From the NCBI RefSeq assembly GCF_024055725.1, contig NZ_JAMXMX010000010.1, positions 186,001-250,000 on the forward strand: a stretch of 64,000 nucleotides of DNA, written 5' to 3'. Positions within the stretch are counted from its first letter, which is position 1. Each line of letters starts with the position of its first letter. Positions 7,865-15,135 of this stretch are shown here, piece by piece. The translations under genes and the position numbers were made by a program. The DNA is from Actinoallomurus spadix (GTDB lineage Bacteria; Actinomycetota; Actinomycetes; Streptosporangiales; Streptosporangiaceae). The notes under the pieces were generated by a model. The model saw only the letters and a list, made by a program, of their open reading frames with translations. It did not search any database and was not told where the DNA came from.

Positions 7865-7897
7865 GTACGGGCCGCCCGGCGGCCGGGCGGCCCGTAC
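7865..7897. terminator. Bidirectional terminator hairpin
   Basis: A perfect 15-bp stem, GTACGGGCCGCCCGG (7865-7879) with CCGGGCGGCCCGTAC (7883-7897), with a 3-nt loop. It lies between two convergent genes, 75 bases after the GlcG-like gene and 18 bases after the end of the minus-strand gene, and can serve both. Confidence 0.8.
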
Positions 7898-7915
7898 GTT
7901 CTCACCGGCCGCGGG

Positions 7916-8989
7916 TCAGAACTTGCCGGCCTTGATGTCGGCGAACCTCACCCGGGAGGTGTGGATGTAGTCGGTCTTCGCCGACTTGCCCGGATCTTTG
8001 CTGACCTCGGCGATGGGAGCGCCCGTCTTGGCGTTGATGATGAGCGACCAGGCGTACCCCGGGTTGGACTTCGGCCACGTGTCCGTCAGTGTGAGCGTGG
8101 GCTGGCCGGCGTTGGTGGTCTTCGTGACCTTGACGTTCGGCATCGACGCCACGATGCGGAGTACACCGGCCCGGACCTGGGGGTTCTCCGGCGCCGCGAG
8201 CAAAGCGCTGGTGCAGTTCAACCAGATGTGATTGTCGGTCCGTTCCTTCTCCTGCACGGGGGTCAGCGGCTTCGGAGGCACGTACTTCTTGCCCTTCGCC
8301 GTGGCGATGGCCTTGAGCTTCTCGGGCATGGCGTCAATCGGGTGCGTGCCCGGGGTGAGGTTGGCGACGGCCATCTGCGCGCGCGCGGCGCCGACGTCGC
8401 CCTTCACGGCGGAGAGCGCCGCCGCGATGGCGCGCTTGTACTCGCCCTCATCCTCGTGCGCCGGGTCCTTAGCCCGCTTGACCAGGGTCTTCTTGTCGAC
8501 CGCCCAGTAATGGGTGCCGTCGTCGGTGAAGAGCTCGACCCCGTGATCGCCCACCGCGTCACTGGTCGGCGACTGGTTACGGATCTCCAGCGTCGCGTCG
8601 CCCGGCTTGGCCTGCAGGGGCGTGATGTCCGCGGCCAGACTGACCAGGATCGGGTTCCCCCCTGCCGACACCGCACCCGCCGAGTGACCGCCGCTCGCCG
8701 ACGTGGTGTGGCTCGGCGTCGAGGTGGAGGTGACGACCAGCGCCACCGCCGCGGCCGCGGCCAGTCCGGCGGCTCCGAAGCCCACCGTACGACGCGTGCT
8801 CCACCGGGCCCGCCGGTGAGAAGCGGTCTTGATCTCCGTCACGTTGTCGTCCTTCGTCATCGTGTTGGTCTCCGTCATCTCTTCGACGGCCATCGCCGCC
8901 TGCAGCACGGCCCTCGCCTCGTCAAAGGCGGCCGGCCGCACCCGCTCGGTGTCCTTCAGGCGCTTCAGCAGGTCCATCTCGTCAACCAT
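7916..8989 (-). CDS. CU044_5270 family membrane protein (sigma-factor partner)
   Basis: A 357-residue protein beginning MVDEMDLLKRLKDTERVRPA. The N-terminal ~75 residues are cytoplasmic, one transmembrane helix follows (VGFGAAGLAAAAAVALVV, about residues 70-87), and the rest is extracytoplasmic, ending with the family's typical IINAKTGAPIAEVSKDPG region. CU044_5270 proteins are regularly coded behind ECF sigma factors in actinomycetes and are thought to act as membrane anti-sigma or sensor proteins. Here the ATG overlaps the sigma-factor stop (TGATG), so translation is coupled. It has no zinc anti-sigma motif, so the inhibitory role is inferred from context. Confidence 0.75.
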   Translation of the reverse strand: MVDEMDLLKRLKDTERVRPAAFDEARAVLQAAMAVEEMTETNTMTKDDNVTEIKTASHRRARWSTRRTVGFGAAGLAAAAAVALVVTSTSTPSHTTSASGGHSAGAVSAGGNPILVSLAADITPLQAKPGDATLEIRNQSPTSDAVGDHGVELFTDDGTHYWAVDKKTLVKRAKDPAHEDEGEYKRAIAAALSAVKGDVGAARAQMAVANLTPGTHPIDAMPEKLKAIATAKGKKYVPPKPLTPVQEKERTDNHIWLNCTSALLAAPENPQVRAGVLRIVASMPNVKVTKTTNAGQPTLTLTDTWPKSNPGYAWSLIINAKTGAPIAEVSKDPGKSAKTDYIHTSRVRFADIKAGKF

Positions 8990-9567
8990 CAGTTGGCCTC
9001 CCTCACCGCGTTGTGATCCATCAGCAACGCGACCATCCCGGGCGCGTTCCGCAACGCCATGCGGGCCTCGTGCAGGCGGCGGCGCGCCGTTCCCGACGGC
9101 ATGCCGAGGACCCGCCCCGCGTCGGCGATGGTCAGGTCCTCCCAGGCGACCAGGGTCAAGATCTCTCGTTGCTGTCGATTCAGCAGTGCCAGGGCTCGCC
9201 GCAGCACCGACTCGCCGTCGACGCGGTTGTCCACGGCGGCCCACGGATCCCAGCCGGGCGCCACCACCGTCATGTCGGCCACCGGCTCCTCGGCCGGACG
9301 GGATCGCCAGTGGCGCCGGAGCGTGTTGTGCGCCACGCCGATCAGCCACGGGCGGGCGTCAGGGACCGCGCGGTCGTAGTTCGCCCGGGACTTGAAGGCC
9401 GCGACCCATACCTCCGCGAGCAGGTCCTCGGCCGACTCCCGGCCGACCCGTCGCGAGAGGTAGGCGCCGACCGCCCGCTCATGACGCCGGACGACCTCGA
9501 CGAAGGCGTCCTGATCGCCGTCGAGTGACCGGGCGATCAACTCCGCATCATCCGGATCAGATGTCAT
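8989..9567 (-). CDS. ECF (sigma-70 family) RNA polymerase sigma factor
   Basis: A 192-residue protein. Region 2 is seen in AFVEVVRRHERAVGAYLSRR and EDLLAEVWVAAFKSRANYD; region 4, the DNA-binding helix-turn-helix, in LALLNRQQREILTLVAWEDL through VLGMPSGTARRRLHEARM. It has ECF architecture, directing RNA polymerase to a small regulon in response to an envelope signal. ATG 9567 was chosen because GAGGAGGG lies 6 bases upstream; a longer in-frame version has no ribosome site. The downstream CU044_5270 gene overlaps its stop. It is probably autoregulated, though no promoter copy was recognised. Confidence 0.85.
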   Translation of the reverse strand: MTSDPDDAELIARSLDGDQDAFVEVVRRHERAVGAYLSRRVGRESAEDLLAEVWVAAFKSRANYDRAVPDARPWLIGVAHNTLRRHWRSRPAEEPVADMTVVAPGWDPWAAVDNRVDGESVLRRALALLNRQQREILTLVAWEDLTIADAGRVLGMPSGTARRRLHEARMALRNAPGMVALLMDHNAVREAN

Positions 9568-9654
9568 GACCCTCCTCGCGTCCGGTTTGCCGTACATCCA
9601 GGGATTGCCAACTGATGCGGCAAAGCGTTCAGTGCTGGTCAGGACCATGAGCGC

Positions 9655-9692
9655 CGAGACCTGCGGTCGTCAGTACGACCAGAAGTCTCGGC
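9655..9692. other. Symmetric two-step hairpin upstream of the sigma-factor operon
   Basis: Arms CCGAGAC (9655-9661) and GTCTCGG (9686-9692) enclose a 4-nt by 4-nt internal loop and inner arms GGTCGT (9666-9671) and ACGACC (9676-9681) with loop CAGT. It lies 88-125 bases upstream of the sigma start on the minus strand. It could be a composite operator (two nested palindromes) or an RNA structure in the leader. Confidence 0.45.
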
Positions 9693-9812
9693 AGAGAATG
9701 ACGGCGGCATCACGCGGAGCAGCCAACGCAGGCCGCGTCGGGAAGCAGGGCCCGGATCCGAGTGTGGCGCCTCAGCCCCGTCGGCCGGTGGGCGAACGCT
9801 TCAATCGACACG

Positions 9813-10043
9813 TCAATGCGCGGAGATCGGCCACCGCCGGCGTCGGCGTTCGGTGACGACGGTGACGGCGGCCGGCAGGGTCACGGGGACCGCCGCCCAG
9901 AAAGGCCAGGCGAGCCACGAGGAGCCGGCCAGGGCCCATGGGGTGGCCACCCACGCGATGAGTTCCGTCGCGAAGCGCAGGAAGGACGCGGCCCGGTCAT
10001 CGGGTCGCCCCAAGGCCGTTCCCGTACCGGCAGCGTTGATCAT
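9813..10043 (-). CDS. Small membrane protein, YrdB (DUF2568)-like, probably shortened
   Basis: A 76-residue frame with two hydrophobic segments (FATELIAWVATPWALAG and AWPFWAAVPVTLPAAVTVV) and a basic end. The first segment, LRFATELIAWVATPWAL, is reminiscent of YrdB/DUF2568 proteins, but the usual C-terminus of that family is replaced by a short Arg-rich tail. No strong ribosome site precedes the ATG at 10043. It may be a small real gene or a decaying one; it lies alone between the sigma operon and the next plus-strand gene. Confidence 0.35.
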   Translation of the reverse strand: MINAAGTGTALGRPDDRAASFLRFATELIAWVATPWALAGSSWLAWPFWAAVPVTLPAAVTVVTERRRRRWPISAH

Positions 10044-10172
10044 CCGTCGATGCTGTCACGGCGTGGGGCCGGCTTCCAGAGAGGCAGCCTCCGCCTCCGC
10101 TGAATATCGGCTCGGTCGGCACGTTCGCAGGCAGCTCTAAACTCGACCGGTCAATGCGGAGAGGTGAACAGC

Positions 10173-10589
10173 GTGACCAAGCGGTTGCGAAAGCTGTACG
10201 CGGATGGCCGAGAATTCGTGTGGACGAGCCAGATCCATCACGTCACCGGCACCGACTGCCACAAATGCACCCGCCTGCGCGTTTGGGGCGCCGGGAAGAA
10301 CAGCCGTGTGCTCCAGGCGGATCTGGTTTCGAAGGCCGTCCTGCCGTGGGGCTGCGCGACCGATGGCAGCCACCCGACCCCGAAGGACGTGCGAACGGTC
10401 ATCGACTACGCCCTGACACACGGTTGGGATCCTGACCTCCCCCGCGGGACGTTCCTCCTGACCGAGAGTGAGCACGCTTCGGCGTTCGAACTGCCCGGCT
10501 TCCTGCTCACCGATCGCCTCAGAGACGAGGGAGCGCCGGACCCGACCCCGCGGGTATTCCGCGCCTTCGACGAGAACCCGGGACGCTGA
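10173..10589 (+). CDS. Conserved actinomycete hypothetical protein
   Basis: A 138-residue protein beginning MTKRLRKLYADGREFVWTSQ. GGAGAGG is 8 bases before GTG 10173; the GTG at 10164 would overlap that site. The compact pattern (GTDCHKCTRLRVWGAGKNS, VIDYALTHGWDP, FLLTESEHASAFELPGFLLTDRL) is one I associate with small uncharacterised Streptomyces-type proteins. The DCHKC pair is not enough for a zinc site. No membrane segment or signal peptide. Function unknown. Confidence 0.65.
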   Translation: MTKRLRKLYADGREFVWTSQIHHVTGTDCHKCTRLRVWGAGKNSRVLQADLVSKAVLPWGCATDGSHPTPKDVRTVIDYALTHGWDPDLPRGTFLLTESEHASAFELPGFLLTDRLRDEGAPDPTPRVFRAFDENPGR

Positions 10590-10847
10590 CCCCGGCCCCC
10601 TGGTCGGACTTTTCGCGGTCGTCGGCTCTACCGGACACGCTCAGACTCAGCGGACCTCAACAGCGGCTGCTTGGACGAAGTCCTCAACGCGCTGCGCCGT
10701 ACGCTCACCGTGCTCCGTGAGCTCTGCCGAGTCTTCGGCACGGTGAATCCCGGCCACCGCGTCGATGCACGCGTCGGCGAGGTCGACCACTCGTGCCTCG
10801 GCTCGAACAGGTCGGAGGTCATACTCAAGCCGCGTAGTTCACTGTCG

Positions 10848-11225
10848 TCAATCGATCCATCGGGCGGCGGCCTCATAGGTGGTGGCCGGGGTGCTGTTGA
10901 ACGCGATGGCCGCATCGGGTGCGTGCCGCCGCACCAGGTTGATCACCTGCTCGAGGAGTTCGACCTGATCGTCCGAGTGCCGAAGGCCACCGCCGATGGT
11001 GACGCACTCCCACGGCCGGGCTCGCAGCGCATTCCCGACGACCGCTTTTACATCGTCCCGTCCATCGAGACCGATCAGGCAGGTCTCGACGCCCACGCCC
11101 TGGTCAGCGAACTTGGCCAGTCCCGCCTCGAACGCCTTGACCACCGGCTCGGGATCCCACGGTCCGGGCACCCGATACGGATCAAGCCCGATGACGAGGA
11201 CGCGCGGTGATCCAGTGGTGTCCAT
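10848..11225 (-). CDS. Conserved hypothetical protein with Rossmann-like start
   Basis: A 125-residue protein beginning MDTTGSPRVLVIGLDPYRVP. A hydrophobic strand (RVLVIGLDP), a central VGVETCLIGLDGRDDVKAVV, and a Gly-rich ECVTIGGGLRHSDDQVELLEQ suggest a small alpha/beta fold. The family is recurrent in actinomycetes and lacks an assigned function. TATCGT is 6 bases before the ATG at 11225, the leaderless signature; a longer in-frame start has no support. It is convergent with the preceding plus-strand gene. Confidence 0.65.
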   Translation of the reverse strand: MDTTGSPRVLVIGLDPYRVPGPWDPEPVVKAFEAGLAKFADQGVGVETCLIGLDGRDDVKAVVGNALRARPWECVTIGGGLRHSDDQVELLEQVINLVRRHAPDAAIAFNSTPATTYEAAARWID

Positions 11226-11515
11226 GCCTGAACGATACGCGTCGAAGGTCGGACAGTTGATCAACGCGGGACGACCGCGAGTGGCCGTTCATGGCTCTTG
11301 ATAGCCCGTTGATGCACGGTGGGAAACCGACCGTGTGGATCGAACGATCCTCGTTCAACTCCTGGGCACTCCCTGGGCAGCCGCCTAGACATATTCGACC
11401 AGATTCGAACTCCTTGCTGCCGATTCAATGGTGCGCCAGCATCCCAATTGACGACCCGCCGAGCCGCGCCCGTGCCAGTTGGTGGCATAAGGCGCCCGTC
11501 TCAAGGAGGAATCAG

Positions 11516-11845
11516 GTGCGAATCCGAACCACTCTGGCCGGTGTTGCCGTGGGAGCCTCGATGATTCTGCCGGTCGGTCTCATCGGTGCTTCGCCGGCGT
11601 CTGCTGCAACGAACGCGAAGCCTGCTAGTGCGCGCTCCGCCGCCGCTTCATGTACCACATGGCATGACAAGAACACTTACGGGGTAAATTGCACAGGCAG
11701 CGGGCGCTGGTACGAGGCGGTAGGAGTGTGCAACGACGGAGGAACTGTCTGGGGCGACACCAACTACTCTGGCTGGGCTTACGCATACTGTTATGCCGAC
11801 GGCGGGCTGGATCACGGATACTGGCGCTGGGTGTCGATTTCGTAA
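11516..11845 (+). CDS. Small secreted Cys-rich protein
   Basis: A 109-residue protein from the GTG at 11516, which has AAGGAGGA 5 bases upstream. Residues 1-32 form a signal peptide (MRIRTTLAGVAVGASMILPV, cleavage near ASPASAAT). The mature ~75 residues are rich in Trp, Tyr and Gly with four Cys (SCTTWHDKNTYGVNCTGSG, AVGVCNDGG, AYAYCYADGG), probably forming two disulfides. This is the look of small extracellular proteins of Streptomyces; no enzyme motif is visible. Codon use is a little less GC-biased than that of its neighbours. Confidence 0.7.
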   Translation: MRIRTTLAGVAVGASMILPVGLIGASPASAATNAKPASARSAAASCTTWHDKNTYGVNCTGSGRWYEAVGVCNDGGTVWGDTNYSGWAYAYCYADGGLDHGYWRWVSIS

Positions 11846-11924
11846 GTGCTTGCCTTCTGAATCGGACCGCCGTGGCCGCGCTTACACCGGCTGGACCACG
11901 ACGGTCCGGTGACTCGTTTCCTAC

Positions 11925-12043
11925 CCGGCTTCCACCTCAGCTACGGACTGTCCTCGTGGCATGCGCGGTGTCGGGCCATCTTCGAGCCAGAGAGCCCCCG
12001 CCGGAGGCGTTGTAACAGGTCCCTGCGGTGCGATGAGCGGGGG
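11925..12043 (+). repeat. Dispersed repeat A, copy 1
   Basis: A non-coding segment matching 14446-14562 in conserved blocks: GGCTTCCACCTCA at the start, GAGCC.AGxG followed by GCCCCCGCCGGAGGC about 65 bases later, then GTG..(A)TGAGCGGGG. Copy 1 lies outside the AICE and copy 2 inside. Identity is patchy, so this is an old or structure-constrained repeat. Confidence 0.5.
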
Positions 12044-12112
12044 CTGTACCGATGAGTTCGTTGGTGCCGTGCGGTCTGTCCTATCAAGTGTCAGAACTCG
12101 GAAGGGGACACC

Positions 12113-12400
12113 ATGGTGATCGTCGCCGGACAGATCTTCGTCAACCCGGCCCAGCGAGAGCGCTACCTCGCTGATTGCGTCAGCGTCGTCGAGCAGGCAC
12201 GCCGCGCAGAGGGGTGCCTCGATTTCTCGATCACTGCCGACCTTCTCGAGCCAGGACGGATCAACGTCTTCGAACGTTGGGAGACTCAGGAGGCCGTCCA
12301 GACCTTTCGCCGCAGCGGCCCAAGCGAAGAGCAGGACGCGATGATACTCGCACCATCCGTATCCGAGTACGACGTCGCGGATGTCCGCTCACTGACCTGA
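12113..12400 (+). CDS. Antibiotic biosynthesis monooxygenase (ABM) domain protein
   Basis: A 95-residue single-domain protein beginning MVIVAGQIFVNPAQRERYLA. The dimeric ferredoxin-like ABM fold is supported by the opening strand, AEGCLDFSITADLLEPGRINVFERWETQEAVQ and the closing strand VSEYDVADV. Members include small cofactor-free monooxygenases and quinol-modifying or heme-degrading proteins. The ATG is preceded by GGAAGGGG. It sits between repeats A and B with no operon partner. Confidence 0.8.
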   Translation: MVIVAGQIFVNPAQRERYLADCVSVVEQARRAEGCLDFSITADLLEPGRINVFERWETQEAVQTFRRSGPSEEQDAMILAPSVSEYDVADVRSLT

Positions 12401-12480
12401 CGCTCTCCCCAGAAGTCGCCAGCGGCCCATGCCGCCGAACGGCACCATCCGGATCGGCAGAGGATGGCTGTCGTGAGGTA

Positions 12481-12586
12481 GGCCGCCCGGCCGGCACGGC
12501 CGGAGGGACCGGCGCCTACGCCGCCTCCCGCCCCCGCAGGGCGTGCCGGAGCGGGAGGACTGCGGCGGCGCGCAGTGCCGCCGCCG
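12481..12586 (+). repeat. Dispersed repeat B, copy 1 (structured)
   Basis: About 105 bases matching 14696-14794. The longest shared blocks are CGGCACGGCCGGAGGGACCG, AGGGCGTGCCGGAGCGGG and CTGCGGCGGCGC. Each copy can fold: GGCACG pairs with CGTGCC, and GCGGCGGC pairs with GCCGCCGC at the 3' end. It lies outside the AICE, 80 bases after the ABM gene. Confidence 0.6.
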
Positions 12587-12696
12587 TGACGTCCGCGTTG
12601 AGGAAGCCCGTAGGGTTGAGGAGCACGGGCGACGACCAAACCACCGGTGTCGGCGACCTAATTGCCCGGTGGCCGATCACCGCCCCTAGCAAGATC

Positions 12697-12735
12697 AAAG
12701 CCCAGGTCGGGAATCTCATCCCTGGCCTGGGCTTT
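12697..12735 (-). terminator. Original chromosomal terminator of tRNA-Gly (now displaced)
   Basis: Arms AAAGCCCAGG (12697-12706) and CCTGGGCTTT (12726-12735). It lies 9 bases beyond the left att core, where the tRNA terminator would have been before integration. On the minus strand the second arm is followed by GATCTTG. The AICE carries a closely similar hairpin at 26679-26716. Confidence 0.6.
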
Positions 12736-12743
12736 CTTCGGTG

Positions 12744-12785
12744 GAGCGGGTGACGGGAATCGAACCCGCGCTACCAGCTTGGGAA
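12744..12785 (+). repeat. Left attachment core
   Basis: A 42-bp exact copy of 26758-26799. It corresponds to the tRNA-Gly gene from the anticodon loop to the discriminator base plus one. The copy here is not followed by the 5' part of the tRNA, so it is a partial duplicate made by integration and not a gene. Confidence 0.9.
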
Positions 12786-13249
12786 TCGTCTGGTTCCGGG
12801 CCGTCATGGGCGCTGACCTGCTCGTCCGAATGATCGTGAGTGCCCGCTGTTGACCCTTGATCACCGGGGCTAATGGCCCGCTAATGGCCCGACCGGAGCA
12901 CGCGGCCTACGCGACGGCTTGGTCCACCGACCTCATCTTTATCAGTTCGATCATGGTCCAGGTGATCAAGCTCTGCCCGCCATAGCGCTGTCTCCCCATG
13001 ATTGCGATCATCTGTGTCCGTCTGCCGGTGTTGCCGTCACCGTTGCCGTCACTGCCGTCAGCGCACTCGGCTCCGGAGGGCGGCGCGCGTCTTGGATCTC
13101 GCTGGTCCACCTGGGTCGCAGCCCTTCAGCGAACAGAACGGTCAAGGCCGCACCTGCGGCCGATGAGTCAGGTCCAGTCGCGGTTACAAATCGTGTTCGG
13201 GCGGGGACAGCGATAGATGCACGGTGATGCTAGAGCCTGAGGACGATGA
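12786..13249. other. Left-end stretch of the AICE without a convincing gene
   Basis: It contains the paired arm repeat at 12870-12891 and a short GCCGTCA-rich repeat near 13030-13060. Open frames here lack ribosome sites and have unnatural composition. It is probably the recombination end plus the promoter region of the DUF1259 gene. Confidence 0.5.
12870..12891 (+). repeat. Arm-type repeat pair at the left end
   Basis: Two head-to-tail copies of CTAATGGCCCG with an 11-base period, inside the element 84 bases from the left core. The same pair, in the same orientation, lies at 26629-26650 inside the right end. Probable integrase arm-binding sites. Confidence 0.7.
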
Positions 13250-14224
13250 ATGCTTCCTGTGATGCGCTTGGTGGTGGGGATGGTCCTGGTGCTCACGGCT
13301 GGCTGCTCATCCTCTGGGGGTGAGGCACGGATCGCCGCCCGGCCCGGCTCCATCCAACGCGACGCCGATCCAGTCCCGTCGTTGTCGGCCAGCGACGATG
13401 CCGGATGGAGCGGCGTGGCGCATGCTTTGGGCCGGTCTGGGAAGTTGTCGACGGACAAGAAGGTCTACCGGGTCTCGTTGCCGCGCTCGGACCTGAAGGT
13501 GACCTCCTACGGGGTGAGCATCAAGCCGGGCCTCGCCCTCGGAGGCTATGCCGCTTTCACTCGCTACCCCGACGGCATGACCTTGATGATGGGTGATCTC
13601 GTGGTCACCGAGCCGGAGCTGCAGAAGGTCACCGACGCTTTGCAACGCCAGGGAATCGAGCAGACGGCGGTGCACAAGCACCTGCTGGCCCATCAACCTG
13701 AGGTGTGGTGGGCCCACGTTCACGCAACCGGACGCGACGCAGCGGCTATCGCTCGCTCGCTCCGAGCCGCTCTGGATGTCACGGCCACGCCACCGGCCCC
13801 GGCAGCCTCAAGCCCTGCCCCGGCACCGCAGATCGACACCGCCGCTATCGACCGGGTCATGGGAACCAAGGGCACCAACGACGGCGGCATCTACAAGTTC
13901 ACCTTTGAACGCACCAGCCCGGTCACCGAGCACGGCCGCGTCATCCCGCCCGGAATGGGCGTGACCACCGCGCTCAACTTCCAGTCCACAGGTGGCGGGA
14001 AAGCCGCCATCAACGGCGACTTCGCTATGACCGCCGATGAAGTCCAACACGTCATCCAAGCCCTGCGCTCCGGCGGTATCAGCATCGTGGAACTCCACAA
14101 CCATGCCTTGCATGACGAGCCCCGCCTGTTCTACATGCACTTTTGGGCCAACAACGATGCTGTCGAACTCGCCAAGACCCTGCACAAGGCCGTCACGCAG
14201 CAAGCCGTCACCCCGGCAGCCTAA
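13250..14224 (+). CDS. Lipoprotein with two DUF1259 domains (LppY/LpqO-like)
   Basis: A 324-residue protein. The start MLPVMRLVVGMVLVLTAGCS has a lipobox (LTAGC), so the mature protein is lipid-anchored outside the membrane. Two homologous ~120-residue domains follow: one around KVYRVSLPRSDLKVTSYGV to VWWAHVHATG, the other around IYKFTFERTSPVTEHGRVI to LFYMHFWANN. Each ends with a helix that counts as the DUF1259 signature (ALDVT, KAVTQQ). Mycobacterial LppY/LpqO have the same composition and no known function. GAGGA lies 5 bases before ATG 13250; ATG 13262 is an alternative. As AICE cargo it might modify the cell surface, which is inference. Confidence 0.75.
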   Translation: MLPVMRLVVGMVLVLTAGCSSSGGEARIAARPGSIQRDADPVPSLSASDDAGWSGVAHALGRSGKLSTDKKVYRVSLPRSDLKVTSYGVSIKPGLALGGYAAFTRYPDGMTLMMGDLVVTEPELQKVTDALQRQGIEQTAVHKHLLAHQPEVWWAHVHATGRDAAAIARSLRAALDVTATPPAPAASSPAPAPQIDTAAIDRVMGTKGTNDGGIYKFTFERTSPVTEHGRVIPPGMGVTTALNFQSTGGGKAAINGDFAMTADEVQHVIQALRSGGISIVELHNHALHDEPRLFYMHFWANNDAVELAKTLHKAVTQQAVTPAA

Positions 14225-14296
14225 GACGCCTCCGCCACACGGAGTGCGGTCGTAGCCCGAGATCGGCAGGGCGTCTCAACGCCACAGGACCCCTCG

Positions 14297-14448
14297 CCTG
14301 GTCATCCCCTCCGCCGTCGTCCCACCCGGCGGGGAGCGGGCCAGGCCCTACCGGTGAAGGTGGAGCGCCCCACCGGACGAACGACCTTCGCCGGTAGGGC
14401 CTGGTCTGCTCGGCTTGTCCTGGGACGTCGGCGGAGGGGATGACCAGG
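14297..14448. repeat. Large nested inverted repeat (152 nt)
   Basis: Outer arms 14297-14324 and 14421-14448 match 27 of 28. Inner arms 14341-14361 and 14384-14404 match 20 of 21 and are flanked by weaker pairing. A small GGTGG/CCACC hairpin closes the top. The whole region can form one long stem with two internal loops, in DNA as a cruciform or in RNA. It lies in the AICE between the lipoprotein gene and the ParB-like gene. A single-strand origin for rolling-circle replication is one possible role. Confidence 0.75.
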
Positions 14449-14562
14449 CTTCCACCTCAACCACTGACTACCTTCACCGATGCGCCCCGCCTCCTCCATC
14501 CCCGAGCCTGAGTGCCCCCGCCGGAGGCACTTGGCAGCCCCCCGTGACCTGGTGAGCGGGGC
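14446..14562 (+). repeat. Dispersed repeat A, copy 2
   Basis: The counterpart of 11925-12043, starting GGCTTCCACCTCAACC and containing TGCCCCCGCCGGAGGC and GGTGAGCGGGG. It begins at the end of the large hairpin. Repeats A and B follow each other in the same order here as outside the element. Confidence 0.5.
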
Positions 14563-14695
14563 GGCCTGCCAATCGCCGTAGGCGACCCGGAGGGCGAACG
14601 AAGTGAGTTGGCCGGCGGTTCTGCGGCCGTCCCGTGAGAACGGTTCGGAACCGGTGACGCTGGAAGGAATCCGCGGTTGGGTTTTCGTTCGTCGA

Positions 14696-14794
14696 GGCCG
14701 TCCGATCGGCACGGCCGGAGGGACCGGCGCCCACGCCGCACGCCCGTAGGGCGTGCCGGAGCGGGCGGCCTGCGGCGGCGCTTGCGCCGCCGCC
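14696..14794 (+). repeat. Dispersed repeat B, copy 2 with terminal hairpin
   Basis: The counterpart of 12481-12586. It ends in a perfect 10-bp stem GCGGCGGCGC (14772-14781) and GCGCCGCCGC (14784-14793), which could terminate transcription. GGCACG near the start pairs with CGTGCC in the middle, as in copy 1. Confidence 0.6.
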
Positions 14795-15135
14795 TTGATC
14801 CAATACAGCGAAATTCCGCAAAGACCGCGACCAGCGTACGACATCAGCTAGGAGGCCACCCCTCCGAAGGCCGGCCGCTTCCAAGCTATCCATACCTCCC
14901 TCCCCTATGCCTTCAGGTGCTGGATGGCGTTCGCTTGCGTCCTTCCAGGCAGCTCAATAGTCCACTTATATTGCGGTCGGTCAATTACTCCTATTACGGA
15001 CATCACGCTGCGTCGCAGCGGCTAACGACCCGGATGGATACAGTGTCAACCGAGAGGCGAGGACCACGGATCTCAAGGGCGTATGGGATCTATCGTGTTG
15101 ACATTGCCCCTACCGACGCATGCATACTGTGGTAC

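Larger units (their letters stand above)
14225..15135. other. Long non-coding stretch rich in structured DNA
   Basis: It holds the 152-nt hairpin (14297-14448) and repeats A and B copy 2. Between the repeats is GC-skewed sequence with the REP-like phrase GGCGAACGAAGTGAG. After 14880 composition changes to AT-richer DNA that belongs to the ParB/Dam cassette and probably contains its promoter. No gene was found. Confidence 0.6.

Noticed and set aside
11385-11395. GCCTAGACA resembling the CCCCCTAGAC sites
   Set aside because: It lacks the C-run and lies outside the element upstream of an unrelated gene; probably chance.
12744-12785. Second tRNA-Gly gene
   Set aside because: Only the 3' part from the anticodon loop is present, so it is an att duplicate.
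12919-13227. Possible 102-residue protein at the left AICE end
   Set aside because: No ribosome site, no domain, and it contains a short DNA repeat; composition does not look coding.
14677-15135. N-terminal extension of the ParB-like protein
   Set aside because: The extra codons cross repeat B and its hairpin, have unnatural composition and no start context; ParB homology begins right at GTG 15136.
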